Assembly (NCBI GenBank): GCA_007258455.2
Contig: VDFB02296798.1
Coordinates: 1 to 64,000 of the forward strand
From: Sequoia sempervirens
Taxonomy: Eukaryota; Streptophyta; Pinopsida; Cupressales; Cupressaceae
Direction of reading: 5' to 3'
DNA: 64,000 nt
Part shown: one piece after another, positions 35,831-46,316 of the stretch
Numbering within the stretch: the first letter of the stretch is position 1
Layout of the letters: each line of letters begins with the position of its first letter
Made by a program: the position numbers and the translations under genes
Notes under the pieces: model-generated
What the model saw: the letters and a program-made list of their open reading frames with translations, nothing else
What the model was told of the DNA's origin: nothing
Database searches by the model: none

Positions 35831-36696
35831 GGGAATGCTTCCAGTTAATTTCCAATCACGGAGATGACTCCTTCAATTAGGGTTTCGATACCCTAACTGA
35901 TGCTTCCACCTCCAAATGATTTTTAACAAGCATCTAGGCGTCCTTTCTCATTATTTTTGCAGGTTGACTCCAAACGCCAAACACAAAATTTATTCTCTAC
36001 TTCATTTGAAGGATCAAACAACAAGGTTTTTCAATGTTCTTCGTATTTTCTAGATTAGGTTGCACAAAAGGACGTCTTTCCAAAGTTCATATCTCTAGGC
36101 ATCATTTTTCAGAGGCAACAATTCATAATCTTCTGATTCTAGCGTTTTGGTTTCTCTTCTTTTTCAATCTTTTTCGAGATTGGAAATTTATCCCACAACT
36201 TCTACTTTTGTCTTAGGTTTTCTTTTACATGTTTGAGCAAACTCCATTTTTTCACAGATCTGGCCGTTTGGGTTCATTCAACACTGAATTGGCCACAAAG
36301 CCCACATGCCAGAATTTTTCGAAAAAATGAAAGGTTCCCAACCCAAATTTGATCCAATTTTCTGAGTTTGATTTCTGATTTGAGTTTGACCAGTGAATAG
36401 GGAATTTGTTTTTTGGTTTGCTTAGCATAGACGCGCCTACAATACCCATGTCTTAGAATTTCTCTGGGAAAAATTTGCCTTGCTACCTCTGCCTTTGAGT
36501 GGTTGTTGCATGTCCAAGAAAAAGTCATTTTATCGAAAATCTAACATTCTAGGTTCATTCAAAAAAACATTCTCAACAAAACCCACGTCTTAAGACTTTT
36601 TCGAAAAACTGCCTCTTGGAGAAGCTATTTTTAGCCTCCGCAGAAAAAGTTGTTCAAGCATAGTCGAGTGCATAGTCATTCTTCCAGATTTTCAAT

Positions 36697-39600
36697 ATGC
36701 AGTTCTCTCAAGTTGAATTCAAGACCAAATTGGTCTTGCTTCGGTCTTGCTTCATGATTTCCTGAAGACAATTGACACTGATTTACATCAAGCACACCTA
36801 GTAGTGGATTTGGACAAGCTGGAAGGCGTAGATGGCATCACAATGCAAAATATTGAGCAATCCAGGTTACTTGAGGCAGCCTCTTTTCCCATCTCAGCAC
36901 AGAGCATTGAATTTGTAATTGCTTGTGTAAAGCATTACAACCCCACTTTGCGGGAAATCCAATCAGTTGATGGGTGAACAATTTACAGTCTCAAGCCAAA
37001 GGATATTGAGAGGTGCTTTGCTATTACACCTTGTGCAAACAACTTGGTCATATCAATGGAGGAGTGTGAAATGGCGTTCAACATGTCAAAGGAAGAATGC
37101 CAGAAAAGGATGGCACAAAGGTGGCTCAAAGAAAAAAAAAACAGCTTGCCAAAGAACGTGGGACAGGGAGAATTTAAGGATGAGTATGCGATCATGATTA
37201 CTCTACTCAATCGTGTCATGGGTCAAGCAGAAGCAAACAAGTTTCAGCCATGGATATATTACATCATGTCTCAACTTGTTAACAACAAAGAACATTACAA
37301 CCGGCCTGCTTTGATCAGCGACACTCTTCACAGCCAAATGACAGGTTTCTTCAAAATCCACAAATTCCATATGGTTTCATACCTTGTATATCTGATAGCC
37401 TTTCAAGGCCAGTTTAGAGGGTTGAATACCGTTGGAACTCTGGGTGTGCAGCGAGTTCATGGGCATTTCTCACAGCTAGAATTCTCACAATCAGAATGGC
37501 AGTTCAAGCTGTTATATGACCTATTCTTGATGCACACAATAAGGAACCTTGATATACGCTTTTCACTAGAAGCCAGATTGGCAATGGCAGATTGGGCCGA
37601 TTGGTTCATCCAATTTCCCAAATTTTCCTATATTCACGTATATGGTTTCTCAAGCAATCCAACCATGCTACCTTGTTATCCATTGGATAAGGTGGTATTC
37701 ATGGAATTCCTACGGTAGTTGCACGAGGTACACACTTTTATGCGTGGTAAGCGCAAGTTTGCTGGCAACTTTCCTTTTGAGATGGGAATATACAAGTGTA
37801 GATTAGCAACTGATGCCAAGGCTATGACCAATGAGATGACGAAGCTTAATCTTAAGTTTCTCATTGAAAGGTGCGCTCATATGATCCTTGGGGTCACTTG
37901 GCCGCTCGCCTTGGCCACCATTCTTCACATAAACCTTCCATGGAGCATTTTTGGTTTAGTTGTGAAGACAAATTTGAAGTGCGTAGGCAGAATTACAGTA
38001 GATTTACTCTTCCACAGATTGCTGATTTCTTGTCAGAGGATGTGGAAGGTTTATCAGATGATGATGGGGAAGTCATACTTCCCACATATTTCAGAGATCA
38101 AATTGACTCGCAGCCACTTTGATCCGTTGATTGGTATGCCAAAGAGAGCACCTCCATTTAGGAAAGGACAAGCAGGGTTGTAGGGAACAATAGGCTTTTC
38201 TTGGATAGCAAGAGGACGCAAAAGGTAGTCACTCCAATTGCAGAGCCGCCACCAGTTACCACCACACTACCTTCCACTTCCAGATCAAAACCCAGGGTGA
38301 AGGTGATGAACAATCCTCCAGAGGGTTCAAAGAACTATAGGGTGCCGATGCATTTAAAGGAAAAGATGAGGGTTGCTGATGTAAATCAGCAAGAACCACA
38401 ATTGGACACATCCATAGATTCATCTAAAACAGTGCCAGAAGTAGAAGAAGAGCCTCCTATTCCGTCACCACCGCAACAGTCTCCAATTCACATTGACTTG
38501 GAGCCTGATTCACCGATTCATGACATCTCCACACCAGCTTACTCATCAGGCGTCGATGAGACGCGAATTAATCCTCCCAATGAAATTAGCTGAGACTCAT
38601 CGTCTTGGCTTGAGAACATCCTGGGAGGAAGAGAAGAAAGCCTTCTTACCAGTTGGACTTTGCTGAGTTTGACAAGGTCTACCAAGACACGTTTGACAAG
38701 AAACTCAAGAAGCAAGTCCGCGTGGAGAAGAGTGCTGACATTGAGGTGGTCATCGAGATTGCAACACCACCAGTCGACAAAGACACCAACGAGGTTGAGG
38801 CCGATGATTTCACATTGGTCAAAGCCAACCTTGGGAGAAGTACACGAGAAGCTGATGTAAACCTCTTTGAGGTTGCAGCAGTTAGCTTGAAGGAAAAAGT
38901 GGTCAGAGATGGTGAAGACAAGGCAACCCTCAAGGCTGAAAATCAACAACTCCGACAGTACATCTCCAACTTGATTCATGGGACTTCACATATCACCACT
39001 CTGCTTCCACAGATGTTAGAGACATCCACAGATCAAAATCAGCTAAGTTGGTATATACGGGAAGTACCTGAGAGACTGTGTAGAAGAGTTCGTCACCAGG
39101 GGCAGGTTCATCCTTGCAGAGTTGTATCAACTAAGGTACGATGCCCACTATCTTCACTCAGAAATTTAGGAGTCAGAGTTGAGCATGACGAAAGGGAAAC
39201 CCAAGGATGAGATTAGCATTGCCGACTTGAAAATGGTGTTTGATACAGTCACTATAGCGGAAAACAAAGAGAAGCTTTTTACTTGGAGAGAACAACTCCT
39301 CTTCAAAGTAAAAACCTATGAAGCAATGTCTATAGAAATGGCTGAGCATAGAGAAAATGTTGCAAGTGCCATCAAGTTCGTAAGGACTTTCGTGTCACAG
39401 ATTCCTTGCAAGTATCAATGCGAGGATGGCGAGTATGTTGATCTCGGTGAAGTTCAGATGGTGTTTCAGAACCTCATTCAAAGTAGTTTCAGCAGTGACC
39501 CTATTGCCTGCAAGTTGACTCAAGTTGCAGCCATGTTAGCAAAGTTCAATGAAGCAGCTGAAAAGGGAAGAGAGTTTCAGACTGAGATCATGGATGGCGA

Positions 39601-39709
39601 GGTAATGTTGCAGAGGCAATGCATCGTGTTGAAGAGTATCAGTTGTCTGAATGTAGAGATAGTTAATAGCTGGTTGGAGGACTTGGTTACTCAAGTTGTT
39701 GAAATATGA
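36697..39709 (+). pseudogene. Long unknown retroelement ORF (ORF A), a few frameshifts
   Basis: About 1000 codons are open in overlapping frames. It starts MQFSQVEFKTKLVL at 36697, has a frame slip near 36745, and then LEAASFPISAQSIEFVIACV, RMAQRWLKEKKNSLPKNVGQ, YYIMSQLVNNKEHYNRPALI, FRGLNTVGTLGVQRVHGHF, then proline-rich PPVTTTLPSTSRSKP and a charged coiled-coil-like C-terminus (LKEKVVRDGEDKATLKAENQ). The last stop is six bases before an LTR at 39716. No enzyme motif is seen. It may be an extra ORF of a Tat/Ogre-type element or a captured plant gene. Function unknown. Confidence 0.6.
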
Positions 39710-39715
39710 ACTACC

Positions 39716-40668
39716 TGTTGGGACGTCCTACCTTTTCCAAAGATAGCATTTAAAACAGCAGTTAAACTTGACGCCTTTTTCAAGTTAACTCGTTGTCCCA
39801 CCTTTAATGCATGTCTATTTTTGGAGACACCTATTGTACAGTGGAGTTCTTTTTAGTTTTATATCAGTTAATTGATATAATCTTTCCAGTTAACTATTAT
39901 TTATTTTTGTTTAGACATAGAAATAAATCTTGAGTTTGAGGAAATAAATCTTATGCCAATAGTGCTTTGATCCAAAGTTTGAAGATCTTTCAGTATTGTT
40001 GTTTTTATAATCTTTGTTTCAATCTGCACCTCAAAAGTACAACGAGTCTTTGAGGGAATTTTGAGATCAAGTTTATCGTTTGATGTTTTGTTTTTCATAA
40101 TCTTAATTATAGTCTACACCTCAAAAGAGCAATGAGCCTTTGAGGGAATTTTGAAAGCAAGTCTAGCATTTAATGTTATGTGTTCATAATCTCTATTTCA
40201 GCCTACACCTCAAAAGAGCAATGAGCCTTTGAGGGAATTCTAAGATCTAGCTTATCGTTTGATGTTTTACTTTCATAAACTTTATTTCAGCGTACATCTG
40301 AAAGAGCAATGAGCCGTTGGATGTGTTTTGGAGACAAGTTTGTCTAAGTTTTGTGTTAACCAAAATCATTCCCTGTTACTTCTAAATCCTCTTGCTTTGA
40401 ATTTACTTGAGGAGATAGAAGCATTATAAGTTTAGGCCTAATTGTAGTTGAAGTTACGAAACCAGAGAAAACTTGAGTTGCAACGCAAAGAGTTTTATAA
40501 CCTTGTGCTCTCAACTGAGATAAAAAGATAGGAATTTAGTTTACTTTTTCTTTTTACGCATAATCAGCAAAAGAGGGAGCTTCCCCTCCTAATTTGAAGA
40601 GTAGTCTAAGTGTGCATAGCTGTCTGTTTCCAATCCACACACCAGAGGCGCTCATTGCAATGCCAACA
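39716..40668 (+). mobile_element. LTR (953 bp) of Tat-like element G2
   Basis: The ends are TGTTGGGACGTCC and AATGCCAACA, giving the inverted TGTTGG...CCAACA expected of an LTR. A primer-type site follows within a few bases (40676-40691), then gag. It contains a hairpin-bearing tandem repeat at 40027-40340. No polypurine tract is visible on its left, where ORF A ends. Confidence 0.7.
40027..40340 (+). repeat. ~89-bp tandem repeat with hairpin, ~4 copies, in the G2 LTR
   Basis: ACACCTCAAAAGAGCAATGA recurs with starts near 40027, 40117, 40206 and 40294 (90, 89, 88 bases). Within each unit CCTCAAAAG pairs with CTTTGAGG across AGCAATGAG-type loops. The last copy is more diverged. Confidence 0.85.
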
Positions 40669-40671
40669 GTT

Positions 40672-40692
40672 TTCAGGTGCCCATCGTGGGGC
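40672..40692 (+). promoter_or_regulatory. Primer-binding region of G2
   Basis: GGTGCCCATCGTGGGGCA lies just after the LTR end and matches, with two changes, the GGCGCCCACCGTGGGG sequence common after the 5' LTR of plant Tat-type gypsy elements. The tRNA cannot be named with certainty. Confidence 0.65.
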
Positions 40693-40829
40693 ACGAGGCA
40701 TAAAACTTAAAAAAAAAACCTAAATGGTTTAAGACATGGGAATGATCATTTGGTGTCCTACTTCTCTAATCCAACAACTAGATCTTACTCCGATTATCAT
40801 TTAGCCAAATTTCATACTTATTGAAGGAG

Positions 40830-42545
40830 AGCAAACGGACATCATCAGTAGTTTGAGGAGTTTCATATATGAGAAAAGAGAAGATCCTGCTCAGTGGAGA
40901 AACATGGCTACTACTTTGGACGAAGAAGAAGATAAGGTTGATCTTGAAGCCAAAAGGCTAGTTTTACCACCTCCTGCGTGGCCCTGGCTTACCAAGTTTA
41001 TACAAGGAGGAGAACAAATCATCTCTTCAAAGAAGCAAACGTCGGAGAAGCATCTGACACAGATCCATTCTTTCAAGAGGTTCCTGAACATTTCCAAGAA
41101 GAACCTGAAGATCCCCCAACCCAACCCAACCAAAAGCAATGGGCGACAACAACAACAATCACAATGGCGATGGCCACAATTGTAGAAATCCAATATGTCC
41201 ACCCCTATTGCCTTAGGATGATAACATTAGGCCATTGGCCTTGCAAGGACATCATGAACTGCCTAAAGGTTCAAGAAAGCATTTCTCGAGATTTCACGGC
41301 GACGTGGCTCAACTCCTTGATGAGCACATTTCTGCATTCACATTAGCTTGCTTCGTTTTGCATGTACCGCATGAAGATATCGCCGTACATCTCTTTGTAG
41401 AGATTCTTGAGGCAAATGTTGCCGACTGGTTTCATCATTTGGAACTAGGCATCATTACAAGCTGGGCAGTCATGAGCGAGAAGTTCTTGGCCAGATTCAA
41501 GCTTACAAAAGATATCCATTGGCTATTTGCTCAACTTTCCAATTGAAAGATAGAGTCAAACGAACCTATGAGAGAGTTTGTGGCAAGGTTTAACCGCCTG
41601 GTCATACGTCTTTCTCATACGCTTGATCCATCATCAGAGATTTTGTTGAGCAGCTTCATCAACACTCTTCCATCATAAATAACATTTTTCTTGAAATCAG
41701 CTCATGAAACAAAATTACCAATTGCACAAGAAAGAGCTATTGAGATTGAGGACAACATGATCACATCTGAGAAGATGAAGACTGACGTTATTAGGCCCCT
41801 TGTTCAAGCATCGGCAGATCCATATGTACAAAAGGTAGCTAATGAGGTGACTATCCGCAAAAGACAGTCACCTAATCAAGGGCAGCAAGCATTGCCCGCA
41901 CCACCACCATATCAACCTTAACAACCATACCAGCTGAAGAGGAACAACTTTCAACCTTTCAAGAACTACAAGCTGAGATTTCTAGGACCTCCACCAAGAC
42001 AATCAGTAGAGGCTGAGAAATCTACTGTGTTTTGCTCCTTCCATGAGATTGATGCACACATCAGTTCCATGTGTCCTGAGAATTTGAGGATGAATCAAAT
42101 CATGGGATACATTGAAGCTGCACCAAGTTTGAGTTTTGTACCTTCACCAAGTTCGAACATTGTCTTACCACAAAGGACAACTTCCACAAAGGACAACTTC
42201 GATGGTGACTCCGCAATGGGATACTTTGATAGTGAACTCGTAAATCAAGAAGAAGAAGAAGCATACCATTAGTATTCTCTCGCGGTAAAAATCACGAGAA
42301 TTTTTCAACACTTGTGTTCACACGTGCTCAACACTTCAAGGCACAAAAGGAAGAAAAGGATAGACGAAAATCAAAAGAAAAGGATAAAGAAGTGCCTTCC
42401 ACTTCTAATCCAAAGCCTTCACATGAGAATCCTAAAGCAGTTGCTCAAGATCCATCTTCCACAAACATTGACATTGTGGATTCCATGATGAAGATGAAGG
42501 TACAAATCTCTCAACTGGAATATTTTCAAGACCATCCAGAATAGC
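40830..42545 (+). pseudogene. gag of G2
   Basis: It begins around SFIYEKREDPAQWRNMATTL (40853). The retrotransposon gag domain is at 41235-41670: LPKGSRKHFSRFHGDVAQLL, VHLFVEILEANVADWFHHLE, SWAVMSEKFLARFKL, and after a stop EPMREFVARFNRLVIRLSH. A CSFHEIDAHISSMCPENLR segment (42030-42080) may be a variant zinc knuckle (C, H, H, C). A basic region, RRKSKEKDKEVPSTS, follows. Several stops. Confidence 0.82.
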
Positions 42546-42609
42546 TGGATTGGATTCTCAAGGTTGTAAAGAAGCAGTTGGCATTCAACCCACATTGCTT
42601 GAGTCATCC

Positions 42610-43160
42610 ATACTAGTGGAAGAGAAGCGAAAGCCTTTCTATATATCTTTGTATATAGGAGGATTCAAACTCAACAATTGCATAATAGACTTAGGAGCCT
42701 CGAACAATGTCATGCCTTTATAGGTCATGAACGCATTGGGACTTTCGTGCACCAAGACTCATGACAAGTGTTATTCACTTGAATCTAAGTCAGTGTTGCT
42801 GGTCAGCCAATTAAAAGACGCACAAGTAAGGCTAGCATCTTGTCCAGAAAAGAAAATCATGATGACCATTCTAGTAGCTGATATTCCAACCAGCTATGGG
42901 ATATTGCTGAGTAGAAGCTTCTGCAAGGATCTCAGAGGAGAAATTCAATTGGATTGGTTGTTCGCGACAATTCCGTTGAAGAAATGCAATTTCAAGTTGG
43001 AGCCAAAGGCAAAATCTAGATTCATGGTGGTGAAATCCCAAGATCTCGAAGCGCAAGTGCTGTATCAAGAAACAGGTCTTGGAACTTATGCCATGTTGTT
43101 CAAAGTAACTGAAGAAAGACAAACAGTTGCATGTTCTACAAACACATCAAAAGAAGATTG
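42610..43160 (+). pseudogene. Retropepsin of G2
   Basis: FKLNNCIIDLGASNNVMPL carries the D-x-G-A active site, with Asp retained. It is followed by a stop and VMNALGLSCTKTHDKCYSLE, ILVADIPTSYGILLSRSFCK and DWLFATIPLKKCNFKLEPKA. The order matches the G1 protease. One in-frame TAG at 42721 interrupts the domain. Confidence 0.8.
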
Positions 43161-43164
43161 AAAG

Positions 43165-43550
43165 ATGTGGACTATGCAGTTTGATGGAAGTTGCTCGACA
43201 TCAGGTTCAGAAGTGAGAGTTATCATAATCTCTCCCGAGGGTTGTTTATACCCATTTGCGTACCACTTGTAGTTTGAATGCACAAACAATACGACGGAGT
43301 ATGAGGCGCTCAGACTAGGTCTCAAAAATGCAAGGGATATGGGTATTAAATTACTCAACGTCGAAGGTGATGTAGAACTGATTATCAAGTAGATCAGAGA
43401 TTGTTTGCAAGTAAGATAAAATCGCCTTTGGTCTTATAGAAAAATGTTGTGGAATGCTATCGACTGGTTCGAAGCATTCGACATAAAGTTCATTCCACGC
43501 AAGCACAATTGCAGAGTAGATGCCCTTGCAGTATCAACAACTCTCTTCAT
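43165..43550 (+). pseudogene. Archaeal-type RNase H of G2, located before RT
   Basis: WTMQFDGSCSTSGSEVRV gives the first catalytic Asp. NNTTEYEALRLGLKNARDMG gives the Glu. LLNVEGDVELIIK gives the next Asp. Then come MLWNAIDWFEAFDIKFIPRK and NCRVDALA with the last Asp. All four acidic residues are visible. It lies directly between protease and the pol linker, as in G1. Three in-frame stops break it. Confidence 0.78.
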
Positions 43551-44130
43551 GCCCCATTCAAACATTCGTCAAAATGCTTTCGCTATTGAGCCCGTATACA
43601 GGTCAGCTGTTCCCGACAATTGCGGCAATTGGCAAGTCTTCAATGATGATGATCACATCGAACAATTCCTCGGCATGGAGGACAATTACAACGAACTATT
43701 CTTTGTAGGTAGTGCTTCTCCCTTTAGAGAATCCATAGCAGAAGATTTTGAAGCAACAAAATTGAGCATCGTTGAATTGAGAGGCAATAATATTCCCAAG
43801 GGTCTAGTATCCTTGGAGGATACATTTGATAGAAACGATAGACACGTCCAAGATCAGAGGAACTCAACTAATAAAAACTCCGTAGAATATTTTTAAGTGA
43901 ACATTGGTACTGAAGACGAGCCTCAACTTGTTAATTTGGGCAAGTGTTGTACTACAGAGGAAAGCGAAAGTTTCATCTTCTTATTCAAATAATATAGAGA
44001 TGTGTTTGCCTGGTCATTTGAAGATCTTAAAGTCTTCACGTCTAGAGAATTGCCTCACACAATTCCACTCAAGCTTGATGTCAAGCCATTCAAACAGAAG
44101 CAAAGACACTACAATCCGCGTATCCAAGAT
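43550..44130 (+). pseudogene. Pol linker of G2 up to the pre-RT segment
   Basis: VYRSAVPDNCGNWQVFNDDD, LSIVELRGNNIPKGLVSLED, then FLFKQYRDVFAWSFEDLKVF-like sequence and DVKPFKQKQRHYNPRIQD, the segment that directly precedes RT in this clade. Homology stops near 44130, where unrelated repeat sequence starts. Stops and a frame change occur at about 43895 and 43991. Confidence 0.75.
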
Positions 44131-44289
44131 ACATGTGCCTATGGAAGGGACTTGATTGGATCCTTTTTAAACTTTATTTACTCTCATATAAGCACAAACT
44201 TCATGTTCTCGCTCACATGTGATGGTGGAAATTGGAACTTGGAATTTACTTCTTTTAGTTGTGCACCTTTGTTTATTTTTCTCTATCAC

Positions 44290-45000
44290 TAAGGCATATA
44301 CCTCAATATGCATTCTCTTTGTACAAGTTTGAAAATCAAAACCTCTCACAAAGGTGTGCAGCTCACACTACATCTTAGCTTTGATTCTGCTTTACTTCAG
44401 GTGTGCACTTCTACATAGAAAATAACCTTGAAATTTCCTCTATATCAATGCAAACTTGTCAATGGTATTCATACCTTGACTTTGCATTTCCTTTAGGTGT
44501 ACCCCTTATAACTGATTTCGACACTTCTATTTTGGCCCCATGAGGTGTGCTCCTTAGAATTACACTTTAGAAACTATTCAATTTGAAACTAGGCATACTT
44601 CACTTAGGTGCACACTTATGAATTTAACTTAGATTTCATTTTTCCCCCTCATAGGTGCAAGCCTGTGTACTATACTTCAGCTTTTGATAATCTTCAATGC
44701 AGGGGTGCACTTGACAACTGTGCTTTGCAGATTTCATGATTTTGAAGGTCTGATTGCCAAAGGAGTGCACCTTACAAGCATCTTTCTGTTTGCTTTATTC
44801 ATGCACACCCTTCATAAGGTTTTAGCTTCCTTTAACTTGAAACATGCTTACCTTCTATTAGGTGCATATTTGTACACCTGCCTGAGCAAATTTCTTCAGC
44901 AGCAACCTCTCCTTCACCATGACGAGTGATTTGAAAATCTTAGTTCCATAATCTTGTGAAGATAAAAACAGAACAACAAAGATGGAAACAACATGACCTG
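44290..45000. repeat. GTGCAC-motif repeat family, copy 1
   Basis: Motifs such as AGGTGTGCACTTCT, TAGGTGCACACTTAT, GGGTGCACTTGAC and GGAGTGCACCTTAC recur about ten times at 40-70-base intervals. Sequence after the array (ATAATCTTGTGAAGAT...) resembles that after the second copy at 54430-54930. The array starts right after the truncation of G2. Probably part of an LTR or leader; family unknown. Confidence 0.6.
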
Positions 45001-46316
45001 CTCTTGAGAAAATGATAGATTTTAGCTTGAAGCTTGACACTATGAAAATTTCATGTGTACAACAATGTGTTCCTAGAATTCTTACGCAAGGAATACAGTT
45101 TGGTTTTTAATTTCAACACCAAAGCAACTAGAATGCTCCCTGTTTTTGTAAAGCAGTTTATTCTTCACACTGATCTTATGAAGTGTAAATGGCATGCTAA
45201 ATAAAGATGTTGTTTACCAGAAGCTCTCTGTGTAATATCTTGTGTACATTCCCCTCTATGATGCTCTTTATGCAATTTTCTGCTCGCTTTCTTCAAATAT
45301 GGAGTTATGCATTCTACCCACATTCACTACAGTGCATTCATCTCTATTTCTTTTCTTGTATAAACAAATACGCCATTACTCTATGAATGCCATTTAAATG
45401 TGCCAATCAAAGAATGATAATGTCATCTGAATTTTTATTAGAATGATTTACAAATGCTTTCCATCGTTTGAATTGACACTTCATGAGTTGTTTTATGGTC
45501 TTAGTGTTTTCTGAGGTCCGATTTGTAATTACACAGAAGTAAAATATCTAAATGTGGTTTTAATGTCTTTCTTTCAGTTTGTGAAGTAGATCTATTTTAA
45601 GGGAAGAACATGATGTGTGAAATGGTTGTTATTGCAGAGTTTAAGTTTTATCCTGTTCTGTTGAAGTAATATTATATAAGGAAGGCGGTTATATTGTTAG
45701 AGTGTCAATTATGCATGTCTTTTCCATCTCACAGAAATGTCAATGAAAGTGTTGATCTATGTTTCTATGAAATTTGGGCAAATGGGTGCTAGTTGGGTAT
45801 CTTTTCTTGTTGTTTCGAGTATTTATGGTGAAATGGGGCATCCCCTTAGTTGTTGTGCGATCCCTGGCTTTGCATAAAATGGAGGGGTTACATTGTGGAC
45901 TGCCTTGTTATGTAGAGGTTTCTTCCTCTTTCTGGAAGAATATGAACTACTAACTAGAACCATTGTCACCTATTCTTTCAAGTTGAAGCATTTCAAGAGG
46001 AGGGGAAATGCTTTATGCCCCTTTTTTAGTATAATATAATTGATAAATATTGGGGAAAGTCCTCAGAACTTATACATAATTGTTAAAAAGTATTGGGAAG
46101 GACATCCTTATGTTGATTGAGAAGTTTTCATTACTGATTACACTTTGTCTTGCCACAAAGTTTTTCTTTCAAAGAACAGGAATCCTTTAGTTTTCAATTA
46201 TCAGTACTGATCATGTTTGAAGAAGCTAATATATTTGTTATTATATTTGAAATTTGAATTTATTGATAACTTAAAATCTTCCTTCTGATAATTTGGAACA
46301 TCCTTGCTATTTGCAG
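45000..46316. other. Probable intron or upstream flank of the HEAT-repeat gene
   Basis: AT-rich sequence without recognisable domains. No exon with good borders was found between the repeat at 44290 and the first certain exon at 46317. Since that exon starts in mid-protein, this is most likely intron, with upstream exons left of the transposon block or outside the window. Confidence 0.5.

Larger units (their letters stand above)
40669..44130 (+). mobile_element. Tat-like gypsy element G2, truncated before RT
   Basis: The order is primer site, gag (40830-42545), protease (42610-43160), archaeal-type RNase H (43165-43550), pol linker (43550-44125), then an abrupt end at the pre-RT segment. It matches G1 in gene order, in particular the RNase H before RT. 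RT, Ty3 RNase H and integrase are absent, so it is a broken copy. Confidence 0.8.

Noticed and set aside
38653..39210. A separate host gene in the ORF A region
   Set aside because: The open frames chain into one degenerate ORF that ends at an LTR, so a retroelement origin is simpler.
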